The notes below the pieces were generated by a model that searched no databases, was not told the DNA's origin, and worked only from the letters and a program-made list of their open reading frames with translations. Below are positions 52,604 to 61,158 of a DNA stretch of 64,000 bases, piece by piece (within the stretch, counting starts at the first letter, position 1; every line of letters begins with the position of its first letter). The stretch comes from Marinovum sp034669705 (lineage in GTDB: Bacteria > Pseudomonadota > Alphaproteobacteria > Rhodobacterales > Rhodobacteraceae), in the NCBI RefSeq assembly GCF_034669705.1, contig NZ_JAXMOR010000010.1:1-64000 (forward strand), in the 5' to 3' direction. The translations under genes were made by a program, and so were the position numbers.

Positions 52604-53439
52604 TCGATCGCCTTGAAGAACCGATCACCCCGCCAGGTCCAGAAGAACAGCATGGAGCTGCCGGCAGAGGAGAACATCACCCGGTCAGCGCGGCCGACAA
52701 GGTTCTCGAAGGGCACAAAGCCGACGCCGCCGACCTGCTGCGGAAACCGCGAGTCGGTGGAATTGTCGCGGTTGTCGCCCATCATGAAGTAATGCCCCTC
52801 GGGCACGGTAAAGACCGGCGTGTTGTCGGACGACTGCCGCCCGATGTCGAGCACCGAATGGCTGGTGCCCTCCGGCAGGGTCTCGATGTATTTCGCCTTT
52901 TCGCACAGCGCGCCATCGCCCACCGGCGCGTTCGAGCAGCGCGGGCTGAGCCGCTGCGGGCCCTGCGGTCCGGCGACCTCTTCGAAAGTGCCATTGGGGG
53001 TCTGCTCGACCGGCTGGCCGTCGATATGCAGCACACCGGCGCGCACCTGGATCTTCTCGCCCGGCAGGCCCACAACCCGCTTGATGAAATCGCGACCCGT
53101 GACCGGATGGCGAAAGACGGCGACATCGCCACGCGCGGGCTCGGAGCCGAACAGCCGGTCGTTGTCGCCATCGGCCCAGCCGCAGAAATCGGTGGCGTCG
53201 AGATCGATGCCGAAGCGCGGCACGATGATCGAGGGGCAGGAGGCATAGGAATAGCCATAGGCCATCTTGTTGACGAAAAGGAAATCGCCGATCAAGAGCG
53301 TGTCCTTCATCGAGCCGGAGGGGATCCAGAACGGCTGAAAGAACACCGTGCGGAAGACGCCCGCGATCAGCAATGCATAGACAACGGTCTTGATCGTCTC
53401 GACGATCGCATTGCCTTTCTTTTCCTCGGCCATGGACAT
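52600..53439 (-). CDS. lepB: Signal peptidase I
   Basis: A 279-residue type I signal peptidase, an inner-membrane serine protease that cleaves signal peptides. One N-terminal membrane helix (VETIKTVVYALLIAGVFRTVFF) is followed by catalytic Ser43 (PSGSMKDTL), catalytic Lys120 (DFIKRVVGLPGE) and GDNRDNSTDSR. GGGGAG precedes ATG 53439; an ATG at 53433 is equally possible. It overlaps rnc and is divergent from the sulfatase. Confidence 0.96.
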   Translation of the reverse strand: MSMAEEKKGNAIVETIKTVVYALLIAGVFRTVFFQPFWIPSGSMKDTLLIGDFLFVNKMAYGYSYASCPSIIVPRFGIDLDATDFCGWADGDNDRLFGSEPARGDVAVFRHPVTGRDFIKRVVGLPGEKIQVRAGVLHIDGQPVEQTPNGTFEEVAGPQGPQRLSPRCSNAPVGDGALCEKAKYIETLPEGTSHSVLDIGRQSSDNTPVFTVPEGHYFMMGDNRDNSTDSRFPQQVGGVGFVPFENLVGRADRVMFSSAGSSMLFFWTWRGDRFFKAIE

Positions 53440-53563
53440 GGGGCTCCCCGCGTTACCTGTCGCAGGCTACATGCGGCCCCGTGCCCGAGGTGTCAAGCAA
53501 CCGGGGGCTTTGACGCGGGCCATCCGGCCTGCCAAGCTGTGGCAAAACCCGCGGGGAGGCGAC

Positions 53564-55075
53564 ATGGCGAACAAGCCCAACATCCTGATCTTCATGGTCG
53601 ACCAGCTCAATGGCACCTTCTTTCCCGATGGTCCGGCAGACTGGCTGCACCTGCCCAACCTGGCAAAGCTGGCGCGGCGCTCGACCCGGTTTGCCAATGC
53701 CTATACCGCCTCGCCGCTCTGCGCACCGGGGCGGGCGGGATTCATGTCGGGGCAGTTGCCCTCGGCCACCGGGGTCTATGACAACGCCGCCGAGTTCGCC
53801 TCGTCGATCCCGACCTACGCGCACCACCTGAGGCGGGCCGGCTATCACACCTGCCTCTCGGGCAAGATGCATTTCGTCGGCCCCGACCAGCTGCACGGGT
53901 TCGAGGAGCGGCTGACCACCGACATCTACCCGGCCGATTTCGGCTGGACCCCGGATTACCGCAAACCGGGTGAACGGATCGACTGGTGGTATCACAACAT
54001 GGGGTCGGTCATCGGGGCGGGCGTCGCCGAGATCACCAACCAGATGGAATACGACGACGAGGTCGCCCATCACGCCCGCGCCAAGGTCTACGACATGGCG
54101 CGCGGCCACGACGACCGGCCGTGGTGCCTGACCGTCAGCTTCACCCATCCGCATGATCCCTACGTGGCGCGGCGCAAGTACTGGGATTTCTACGAGGGTT
54201 GCGACCACCTGCTGCCCGAGGTGCCGGCGCTCACCTACGCCGATCACGACCCGCAGTCGCAGCGCATCCTCGACGCCAACGACTGGCGCGGCTTCGACAT
54301 CACCGAGGATGACATCCGCCGGGCGCGACGCGCCTATTTCGCCAATCTCTCCTACCTCGACGACAAGATCGGCGAGATCTTGGAGGCGCTCGAGGCGACC
54401 CGCCAGGAAGCGATCATCCTCTTCGTCTCGGACCACGGCGACATGCTGGGCGAGCGCGGGTTGTGGTTCAAGATGTCTTTTCTGGAAGGCTCGGCCCGGG
54501 TGCCGCTGATGATCTCGGCACCGCAGATGGCGCCCGGTCTGGTCGAAGCGCCGGTCAGCACCCTCGACGTCTGCCCCACGCTTTGCGAGCTTGCCGGGGT
54601 GAGCATGGCCGAGGTCCTGCCCTGGACCGGCGGGGAAAGTCTCGTGCCGCTCGGCAACGGTGCCACCCGTCTGAGCCCGGTGGCGATGGAATACGCCGCC
54701 GAGGCCTCATATTCTCCGCTCGTCGCCCTGCGCGCTGGCCCCTGGAAATACACCAACTGCGCCCGCGACCCGGAGCAGCTTTTCAACCTCGACGACGACC
54801 CGCAGGAGCGCGTCAACCTCGCCCCGCGCTCCGACCACGCCGAGGTGCTGGAACGCTTTCGCGTCGAGGCCGCCACCCGCTGGGACCTCGAGGCCTTCGA
54901 CGCCGAAGTCCGCCGCAGCCAGGCCCGCCGCCTGGTGGTCTATGACGCATTGCGCAACGGTGCCTATTACCCCTGGGACCACCAGCCGCTGCAAAAGGCC
55001 TCCGAGCGCTACATGCGCAACCACATGGACCTCAACCAGGTCGAGGAAAACCAGCGCTTCCCCCGCGGCGAATGA
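53564..55075 (+). CDS. betC: Sulfatase, choline-sulfatase-like
   Basis: A 503-residue type I sulfatase most like BetC, which hydrolyses choline-O-sulfate to choline and sulfate. The formylglycine motif CxPxR is CAPGR (Cys53-Arg57). Metal ligands are in MVDQLNG (Asp13, Gln14) and VSDHGDMLGERG. The choline-sulfatase-type C-terminal extension is present (SERYMRNHMDLNQVEE). GGGGAGG precedes ATG 53564. It lies alone on the plus strand between lepB and acpS, without betA/betB or a transporter, and without any visible regulator. Confidence 0.85.
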   Translation: MANKPNILIFMVDQLNGTFFPDGPADWLHLPNLAKLARRSTRFANAYTASPLCAPGRAGFMSGQLPSATGVYDNAAEFASSIPTYAHHLRRAGYHTCLSGKMHFVGPDQLHGFEERLTTDIYPADFGWTPDYRKPGERIDWWYHNMGSVIGAGVAEITNQMEYDDEVAHHARAKVYDMARGHDDRPWCLTVSFTHPHDPYVARRKYWDFYEGCDHLLPEVPALTYADHDPQSQRILDANDWRGFDITEDDIRRARRAYFANLSYLDDKIGEILEALEATRQEAIILFVSDHGDMLGERGLWFKMSFLEGSARVPLMISAPQMAPGLVEAPVSTLDVCPTLCELAGVSMAEVLPWTGGESLVPLGNGATRLSPVAMEYAAEASYSPLVALRAGPWKYTNCARDPEQLFNLDDDPQERVNLAPRSDHAEVLERFRVEAATRWDLEAFDAEVRRSQARRLVVYDALRNGAYYPWDHQPLQKASERYMRNHMDLNQVEENQRFPRGE

Positions 55076-55082
55076 CAGGCTC

Positions 55083-55144
55083 CCATCTTCATCTTGCCAA
55101 ATAAACCTCCGGGGTGAGGCCGCAGGCCGAGGGGCTGGCCCCTC
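55083..55144. repeat. Roseobacter-type intergenic sequence after betC with GAGGGG/CCCCTC hairpin
   Basis: Starts CATCTTCATCTTGCCAAA and continues GGTGAGGCCGCAGGCCGAGG, ending in a 6-bp GAGGGG/CCCCTC hairpin (55129-55144). It shares the CATCTTGCCA core with the 49-bp repeat that follows. Likely a repeated intergenic or transcript-end element; no T-run. Confidence 0.5.
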
Positions 55145-55178
55145 CTGCGCACGCGTCGCTGCAGACGCTCCGCCGGCC

Positions 55179-55227
55179 GAGAGTGCGGGAGCCTCCAAAC
55201 GGGCGGAGCCCTCTGGCAAGATGACGC
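55179..55227 (-). repeat. 49-bp dispersed repeat, copy B (inverted)
   Basis: On the minus strand this copy matches copy A (48669-48717) at 47 of 49 positions. It lies just downstream of the acpS stop, between convergent betC and acpS. The pair is therefore inverted and about 6.5 kb apart. Confidence 0.9.
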
Positions 55228-55241
55228 AGGAGCTTGGCGTG

Positions 55242-55643
55242 TCAGCGCAAGGAGCGGGCTTCGATCAGCACCGTGGCCTGGGCCCAGGGGTGGTCGTCGG
55301 TCAGGGTGACATGCATGATCGCCTCGTGGCCCGGCGGAGTCATCTCGTCGAGCCGGCGTTTGGCCCATCCGGTGACATGCATCACCGGTTGGCCGGTGGG
55401 CAGGTTGGTGACCGACATGTCGCGCCAGGCGATGCCCATGCGCAGCCCGGTGCCCAGCGCCTTGGAGCAGGCTTCCTTCGCCGCCCAGCGTTTGGCGTAG
55501 GTTGCCGCCTCATGCGGGCGGCGGGCGGCGCGGGCCTGTTCGCGTGGGGTGTAGACCCGGTTGCGAAAGCGGTCGCCGAAACGGGCGAGGATCGCCTCGA
55601 TGCGCTCGATGTTGCACAGGTCGGTGCCGATGCCGAGGATCAT
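55242..55643 (-). CDS. acpS: Holo-[acyl-carrier-protein] synthase
   Basis: A 133-residue AcpS that transfers phosphopantetheine from CoA to apo-ACP for fatty acid synthesis. The N-terminal GIGTDLCNIERIE has the Mg-binding Asp and the middle KRWAAKEACSKALGTG has the catalytic Glu/Lys block. ATG 55643 is the only start that fits; an extension upstream is non-homologous. In relatives acpS sits between pdxJ and lepB; here a DUF2383-like gene and betC flank it. Confidence 0.95.
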   Translation of the reverse strand: MILGIGTDLCNIERIEAILARFGDRFRNRVYTPREQARAARRPHEAATYAKRWAAKEACSKALGTGLRMGIAWRDMSVTNLPTGQPVMHVTGWAKRRLDEMTPPGHEAIMHVTLTDDHPWAQATVLIEARSLR

Positions 55644-55734
55644 CCGGGTGTCAGTCCTTGCCGCCTGCGGCGCCCTCTGTCCGCGTCCGGCCAATAGATC
55701 ACGCGTCCGGCCCGAGGAAAAGCATCCCCGCCAC

Positions 55735-55768
55735 GAAAGAACGCCGCCCCGCGAGGAGCGGGGCGGCG
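55735..55768 (-). terminator. Terminator downstream of the DUF2383-like gene
   Basis: An 11-bp perfect stem (55742-55752 with 55758-55768, 5-nt loop) is followed on the minus strand by TTCTTT. It lies 25 bp past the stop of the DUF2383-like gene and upstream of acpS, so it should separate the two transcripts. Confidence 0.65.
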
Positions 55769-55792
55769 GAAGCGTCAAGCGATGCAACGGCG

Positions 55793-56236
55793 TCAGGTGG
55801 CGGCGTGGCGGGCCTTTTCTGCCTTGGCCTCGTCGATGGCGCGCTGCACGTCGGCGCGCTGCTGGCTCAGGAAGCCATAGCCGGCATGACCGGCGGTCGC
55901 CTTGATCGCGTCGTCGTAGTTCTCGAGCAGCGCGGTCTCGCCGTTGATGATCTCGTCATAGACGGCCTCGTCGTCGCCGGTGATGGCGTCGCGCAGCTTC
56001 AGCCAGCCGCGGTGCGCGGTGGCGGCGGCGGAGCCGGATTCGGAGACGTCGACGCCTTCCTTGCCGAGCTGCTGGTGCAATTCGGTGTGGAACCTTTCGC
56101 GCTCGGCGATGCGGCGGTCGAAGAAACCGACAAAGGCGGCTTCGTCCGACACCTCCTTGCGGGATTCCTGATAGCCGTTGCGGCTGTCGATCAGGCGGGT
56201 GTGCAGTTTCTTCAGCGTGTCGATATGATCGCTCAT
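55793..56236 (-). CDS. PA2169/DUF2383 family four-helix-bundle protein
   Basis: A 147-residue, strongly helical, charged protein of the DUF2383 / PA2169 ferritin-like family. Key segments are HIDTLKKLHTRLIDSRNGY, RERFHTELHQQLG, HRGWLKLRDAI and GETALLENYDDAI, with Glu/His residues spaced as in a four-helix bundle. Function is unknown; stress association is often suggested for relatives. GAGGAGG precedes ATG 56236. It has its own terminator, so it is likely an independent unit between pdxJ and acpS. Confidence 0.82.
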   Translation of the reverse strand: MSDHIDTLKKLHTRLIDSRNGYQESRKEVSDEAAFVGFFDRRIAERERFHTELHQQLGKEGVDVSESGSAAATAHRGWLKLRDAITGDDEAVYDEIINGETALLENYDDAIKATAGHAGYGFLSQQRADVQRAIDEAKAEKARHAAT

Positions 56237-56336
56237 GGGTGCCTCCTCGGTCTGGTTACCAATCTGCCCTCCCAACGCGGAAGAGCGGCTTTGGGTCCAA
56301 ACCGAATGCAACATGGGTGATTTTCCGCGTGGGCGG

Positions 56337-57080
56337 TCAGCCGGCGCGGGCCGCGTCCATCCGGGCACGCATCTCGGTGACCGCCGCTTCGAGCCCCACA
56401 AAGATCGCCTCGCCGATCAGGAAATGGCCGATGTTGAGCTCGGCCACCTGCGGCAGGGCGGCGACCGGCGCCACCGTGTCATAGCTCAACCCGTGGCCGG
56501 CATGCACCTCGAGGCCCAACGAGGCCGCATAGTCTGCCATCTCGCGGATCGCCGCCATCTCGGCGTCGCGGTCGTCGATCCGGCCCTCGGCATGGGCGTC
56601 GCAATAGGCGCCGGTGTGCAGCTCGATCACCTGCGCGCCGATGCGATGCGCGGCCTCGATCTGGGCCCGGTCGGCGGCAATGAAGATCGACACCCGGCAG
56701 CCGGCGTCGCGCAGCGGCGCGATGAAATGCGCCAGGCGGTTTTCCTCGCGCGCCACTTCCAGACCGCCCTCGGTGGTGCGCTCCTCGCGCTTTTCCGGAA
56801 CGATGCAGACCGCATGCGGCTTGTGGCGCAGGGCGATCGCCTGCATTTCCTCGGTGGCCGCCATCTCGAAGTTCAGCGGCACCGTCAGCACCTCCATCAG
56901 CCCGTCAATATCGGCGTCGGAGATATGCCGGCGGTCTTCGCGCAGATGCGCGGTGATGCCGTCGGCGCCGGCCGCCTCGGCCAGCTGCGCGGCGCGCAGC
57001 GGATCGGGAAAGGCACCGCCGCGGGCGTTGCGGACGGTGGCCACGTGGTCGATGTTCACGCCGAGCCTGAGTTTTTGCAT
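56337..57080 (-). CDS. pdxJ: Pyridoxine 5'-phosphate synthase
   Basis: A 247-residue TIM-barrel PdxJ, condensing 1-deoxyxylulose-5-phosphate with 3-amino-2-oxopropyl phosphate in vitamin B6 synthesis. Family blocks are GVNIDHVATVRNARG, ADGITAHLREDRRHI, PHAVCIVPEKREE, VIELHTGAYC and HAGHGLSYD. GGGGG just precedes the ATG at 57080. The upstream gene is DUF2062, 62 bp away. Confidence 0.97.
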   Translation of the reverse strand: MQKLRLGVNIDHVATVRNARGGAFPDPLRAAQLAEAAGADGITAHLREDRRHISDADIDGLMEVLTVPLNFEMAATEEMQAIALRHKPHAVCIVPEKREERTTEGGLEVAREENRLAHFIAPLRDAGCRVSIFIAADRAQIEAAHRIGAQVIELHTGAYCDAHAEGRIDDRDAEMAAIREMADYAASLGLEVHAGHGLSYDTVAPVAALPQVAELNIGHFLIGEAIFVGLEAAVTEMRARMDAARAG

Positions 57081-57142
57081 GAGAACCCCCGGTTGCAGTC
57101 GGCCACAGGCTAACCTCCCGCGCAGGCGGGGGAAACCGCTAA

Positions 57143-57814
57143 TCAATCGGCCTTCTTGCGCGCCTCTTCGGCGGCGGCGGCCTTTTTGGCGGCGGCCTTG
57201 GCGCGGATCGCCTCAAGGCGTTTCTTCAGCGCCCCCTTGCGGCGGGCCTGGTAGGCGCGGATCAGCGGTTCGGCCACGGCGTAGGCCACGGTGGCGGCGA
57301 TGATGCCGGGAATGATGCCGCCGATCATGTAGGGGTAGAAGACATCGTCCCAGAACACCTCGAGCCCGTGCCAGTCCTGCGGCACGCCTTTGACCCAGGC
57401 CCAGAAGTTGCGGGTCAGGTCTTCGCCCGCGTCGACGAACTTGCCGGTCAGCGTGCGCTCGATATGCGGCGAGAACTCGTGGCCGAGCAGGAAATAGCCG
57501 GTCTGCAGCGACACCACGGCGATCGGCACATAGGTCAGCGGGTTGCCGAAGAAGGTGCCGAGCAGCGCGGCCAGAATATTGCCCCGCATGATGAAGGCAA
57601 GAAAGGCCGCGACGAGGAAATGCAGGGTGTAGAACGGTGTGAAGGTGGTGAAGACCCCGGCCCAGATGCCGCGGGCGATCTTCTCGGGCGGGTCGGGCAG
57701 ACGGCGCAGCCGGTGTTTCACATAGCGGGCCGCCCGCGCCCAGCCGCCGCGAGGCCAGAAGAACTCCCACATGGCGCGCAGGGTCGGCTTTCTGTCGCGA
57801 CGCTTGAAAACCAC
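57143..57814 (-). CDS. DUF2062 family membrane protein
   Basis: A 223-residue membrane protein. The DUF2062 core is LPDPPEKIARGIWAGVFTTFTPF followed by hydrophobic helices (LHFLVAAFLAFIM, GNPLTYVPIAVVSLQTGYFLLG) and a second helical pair near residue 160-190; the tail is Lys/Ala-rich (RAKAAAKKAAAAEEARKK). Function is unknown. I start at GTG 57814 with AAGGA 11 nt upstream, since the longer in-frame reading would enter the rsh gene. Only 16 bp separate it from rsh. Confidence 0.82.
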   Translation of the reverse strand: MVFKRRDRKPTLRAMWEFFWPRGGWARAARYVKHRLRRLPDPPEKIARGIWAGVFTTFTPFYTLHFLVAAFLAFIMRGNILAALLGTFFGNPLTYVPIAVVSLQTGYFLLGHEFSPHIERTLTGKFVDAGEDLTRNFWAWVKGVPQDWHGLEVFWDDVFYPYMIGGIIPGIIAATVAYAVAEPLIRAYQARRKGALKKRLEAIRAKAAAKKAAAAEEARKKAD

Positions 57815-57830
57815 GGGAAGGGTAATCCTT

Positions 57831-59969
57831 TCAGTTCGCCTCGGCCCTGGCGGCGATCGGGGTGACTTCGCGCATTCGCGCCACCGCGGCCACATCGCTC
57901 TCGGCCTCGAGAGCGGTGATCAGGGAGTGGAGATGCTCGGCATCGCGCAGTTCCACGTTGACATGCAACCTGTAAAAGTCCGGTTTCCTGTCGATGAATT
58001 CGAGGTCGGAGATATTCGCCTTGTGGCCGCCGATCAGCGTGCAGACCCGGCCGAGCACGCCGGCATCGTTGCTCATCGTCACCTCGAGCGTCACCGCATA
58101 GGCCGCCGGGTGCTTGCCCTCTGACCAGTGCAGGTCGAGCCAGCGTTCGGGCTGGTCCTCGTAATCGGCAAGGGTCTCGCAGTCGATGGTATGCACCACC
58201 ACGCCCTGGCCGCGAAAGGTGATGCCGACGATGCGCTCGCCCGGCAGCGGCTGGCAACAGGGGGCGCGGCGGAAGCTCTGACCCTTTTCAAGGCCGATCA
58301 CCGCGCGCTTGGTGTCGATCTCATCGCCCTCTTCGGTCACGAGGTCGGGATAGACCGCCTCGACCACCGCCCGGGTGGTCAACTCGGCCGAGCCGAGCCG
58401 CGCCAGCAGGGTTTCCGCCCCGTCGAGCCGCAGGTTGCGGGCGGCGGTTTCCAGCACCTTGTCCTTGGCCTTGCGGCCGACATGCTCAAAGGCCGCGCGG
58501 GCCAGCTCGCGGCCCAGCCGCACAAAGCGCTCGCGGTCCTGTTCGCGCAGGGCGCGGCGGATCGAGGTCTTGGCCTTGCCGGTGATCGCGATGTCGAGCC
58601 AGGTCGCCTGCGGGGCCTGGCCATCGGCGGTGATGATGTCGACCGACTGGCCGTTCTTGAGCCGGGTCCAGAGCGGCACCCGCAGCCCGTCGACCTTGGC
58701 GCCGACGCAGGCGTTGCCGATGCGGGTGTGGATCGCATAGGCGAAATCCAGCGGCGTGCCGCCGCGCGGCAGCTTGATCACGTCGCCCTTGGGGGTGAAA
58801 CAGAACACTTGGTCGGAATACATCTCGAGCTTGACCGCCTCGAGAAAATCCTCGTGATCCTCGTCGTCCTGAAACTGCTCGGTGAGCGAGGAGATCCATT
58901 TTGCCGGATCGACGGCAAAGGGGTTCTCGCTGCGCACACCGTCGCGGTAGGACCAATGCGCCGCGACGCCGGTCTCGGCCACGTCGTGCATCTGGCGGGT
59001 GCGGATCTGCACCTCGACCCGCTTGCCGTCGCGGCCCGACACCGTGGTATGGATCGAGCGGTAACCGTTCGATTTCGGCTGGCTGATGTAATCCTTGAAT
59101 CGCCCCGGCACCGCGCGCCAGCGCTGGTGGATCACGCCCAGCACGCCGTAGCAATCGGCCTCGGTGTCGGTGATGATGCGAAAGCCGTAGATGTCGGAGA
59201 GGCGCGAGAAGCCCATCTCCTTTTCCTGCATCTTGCGCCAGATCGAATAGGGCTTCTTGGCGCGGCCAAAGACCTCGGCCTCGATGCCGGCCCGGTCGAG
59301 CTCGAGCCGCATGTCGCCGGTGATCTTCTGGATCACGTCGCCGGTCTCGCGCTGGAGCGTGATGAAGCGGCGGATGATCGAGGCACGGCCGTCGGGGTTG
59401 AGCACCCGGAAGGCCAGGTCCTCGAGCTCGTCGCGCATCCACTGCATGCCCATGCGCCCGGCAAGGGGCGCATAGATGTCCATCGTCTCGCGCGCCTTCT
59501 GCACCTGCTTTTCCGGCCGCATCGCCTTGATGGTGCGCATGTTGTGCAGCCGGTCGGCGAGCTTGACGAGGATCACGCGCAGGTCGCGCGACATCGCCAT
59601 GAACAGCTTGCGGAAGTTCTCGGCCTGCTTGGTCTCGGTCGAGTTGAGCTGCAGGTTGGTGAGCTTGGTGACGCCGTCCACCAGCACCGCGATCTCGTTG
59701 CCGAAGCGTTCGGAGATCTGCTTGAAGGTGCTCTTGGTGTCCTCGATCGTGTCGTGCAAGAGCGCGGTGACGATCGTGGCATCGTCGAGCCGCTGCTCGG
59801 TCAGGATGGCGGCAACGGCGACGGGATGGGTGAAATACGGCTCGCCCGAGCGGCGGAACTGCCCCTCGTGCATCTCGCGGCCATAGTCATAGGCCGCGTG
59901 AATCAATGCCTCGTTGGTCTTCGGATTGTAATTGCGGACAAGCGCGATGAGGTCGTCGGCAGAAATCAT
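57831..59969 (-). CDS. rsh: RelA/SpoT family (p)ppGpp synthetase/hydrolase
   Basis: A 712-residue bifunctional Rel/SpoT-type enzyme controlling the stringent response. Domains in order: HD hydrolase (HPVAVAAILTEQ and LLHDTIEDT), synthetase (SRLSDIYGFRIIT, YISQPKSNGYRSIHT), TGS (VFCFTPKGDVIKLPRG) and a C-terminal ACT domain (TLEVTMSNDAGVLGRV). The HD motif HDxxED is intact, so hydrolase activity is expected. The gene follows rpoZ by 28 bp, as in many alphaproteobacteria. Confidence 0.96.
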   Translation of the reverse strand: MISADDLIALVRNYNPKTNEALIHAAYDYGREMHEGQFRRSGEPYFTHPVAVAAILTEQRLDDATIVTALLHDTIEDTKSTFKQISERFGNEIAVLVDGVTKLTNLQLNSTETKQAENFRKLFMAMSRDLRVILVKLADRLHNMRTIKAMRPEKQVQKARETMDIYAPLAGRMGMQWMRDELEDLAFRVLNPDGRASIIRRFITLQRETGDVIQKITGDMRLELDRAGIEAEVFGRAKKPYSIWRKMQEKEMGFSRLSDIYGFRIITDTEADCYGVLGVIHQRWRAVPGRFKDYISQPKSNGYRSIHTTVSGRDGKRVEVQIRTRQMHDVAETGVAAHWSYRDGVRSENPFAVDPAKWISSLTEQFQDDEDHEDFLEAVKLEMYSDQVFCFTPKGDVIKLPRGGTPLDFAYAIHTRIGNACVGAKVDGLRVPLWTRLKNGQSVDIITADGQAPQATWLDIAITGKAKTSIRRALREQDRERFVRLGRELARAAFEHVGRKAKDKVLETAARNLRLDGAETLLARLGSAELTTRAVVEAVYPDLVTEEGDEIDTKRAVIGLEKGQSFRRAPCCQPLPGERIVGITFRGQGVVVHTIDCETLADYEDQPERWLDLHWSEGKHPAAYAVTLEVTMSNDAGVLGRVCTLIGGHKANISDLEFIDRKPDFYRLHVNVELRDAEHLHSLITALEAESDVAAVARMREVTPIAARAEAN

Positions 59970-59997
59970 CGCAAACCCTTGTCACCGCAGACCAGGG

Positions 59998-60351
59998 TTA
60001 CCCCTGGCCCTGTGCCTCCATCAGCGCGCGGAGCAGCTTCTCTTCGGACATGTCGTCGTCCTGCGGCTTGTCGGGTTCGGAACCCATCAGAAGCGCCATG
60101 GCGTCCTCTTCCGGCTCGTCGACCTCGATCTGGGTCTGGTTGCTTTCGATCATCCGCTCGCGCAGCTCGTCGGCGCTCTGGGTTTCCTCGGCGATCTCGC
60201 GCAGCGAGACAACCGGGTTTTTGTCGTTGTCACGATCCACGGTAATCGCGGCTCCAGAGGAGATCTCGCGCGCCCGATGGGCGGCCAGCATCACCAGCTC
60301 GAACCGGTTGGGGACTTTGTCAACGCAATCTTCGACCGTCACGCGGGCCAT
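59998..60351 (-). CDS. rpoZ: DNA-directed RNA polymerase omega subunit
   Basis: A 117-residue RpoZ with the N-terminal MARVTVEDCVDKVPNRFELVMLAAHRARE that defines the family and an acidic C-terminal tail (EVDEPEEDAMALL). It assembles with the RNA polymerase beta' subunit and takes part in (p)ppGpp binding, which fits its position next to rsh. Confidence 0.97.
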   Translation of the reverse strand: MARVTVEDCVDKVPNRFELVMLAAHRAREISSGAAITVDRDNDKNPVVSLREIAEETQSADELRERMIESNQTQIEVDEPEEDAMALLMGSEPDKPQDDDMSEEKLLRALMEAQGQG

Positions 60352-60462
60352 GGGGAATCTCCGTCTGGCGAGTTCTGTCAGAAAGGTCAGGTCTTAAAGC
60401 GGATCAAAACGCTTGACAAGCAGGTTTTTTGGCGCATCGGGGCGGACAGGCTTCACAGGCGT

Positions 60463-61008
60463 TCACAGGGGTTTGACCTCGGCGCGCGCCGCCTCTGGCA
60501 GGGCGGCACACATCTCCGCCACGCTGGCGCCGGTGACCGGGTGACGCCACTCCGGTGCCACATCCGCCAGCGGCACCAGCACGAAGCCGCGATCCTCGAG
60601 CCGCGGATGCGGCAGGATCAGCCGGTCGGGCGCCAGTTGCATCTGCTCGTCAAGCGGCAGGCGGCGCCATGCGGCCCAGGTCTCGCGGTCGGGCAGCACC
60701 GCGTCGCCCAGTCCGATCAGATCGAGATCGAGGGTCCGCATCCCCCAGCGGACCCCTCGGGTGCGCGAGAATCCGGCCTCGACCGCGTGCAAAAGCGCCA
60801 GCAGCGCCTCCGGCGGCCCGTCCCACTGCGCGCAGAGCGCAGCGTTGACATAATCGGGCCCCGCCCCTTGCGGAAAACAGGGCGTTTCATAAAATCGAGA
60901 GACCATGCGAATCACGAGACCGCGCTCCTGAAGGCTAATTATCGCAGCCTGAAGCGTCTCGAGCGGCGTTTTTTCGGGGAGCGGCAGGTTCGCACCCAAC
61001 GCAATCAA
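60463..61008 (-). CDS. folK: 2-amino-4-hydroxy-6-hydroxymethyldihydropteridine diphosphokinase
   Basis: A 181-residue HPPK that pyrophosphorylates hydroxymethyldihydropterin in folate synthesis. Signatures are IALGANLP, SRFYETPCFP, RWGMRTLDLDLIGLGD (the HPPK motif RxxRxxDLDLL-like) and LPHPRLEDRGFVLVPL. The only in-frame start is TTG 61008; several codons upstream (HNHSGKVA) read in frame without an ATG, GTG or TTG. It is divergent from the NYN gene across a 150-bp region. Confidence 0.92.
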   Translation of the reverse strand: MIALGANLPLPEKTPLETLQAAIISLQERGLVIRMVSRFYETPCFPQGAGPDYVNAALCAQWDGPPEALLALLHAVEAGFSRTRGVRWGMRTLDLDLIGLGDAVLPDRETWAAWRRLPLDEQMQLAPDRLILPHPRLEDRGFVLVPLADVAPEWRHPVTGASVAEMCAALPEAARAEVKPL

Positions 61009-61158
61009 TGCAACTTTCCCGCTATGATTGTGCGCGATGACTGTTTTTCCTTCAAGTAAGCCTTGCGGGGCGGGACTTTTCCACTACCCTATTGTGCAGC
61101 TCAGCCGCAAATTTTCACTCACGGAGCGGGCCTGGGCCATTTATTGGAAGGGCAATTA

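Noticed and set aside
58128..60245. A 705-residue plus-strand open frame
   Set aside because: Antisense to rsh and rpoZ; composition is His/Gly/Arg-rich without domain resemblance.
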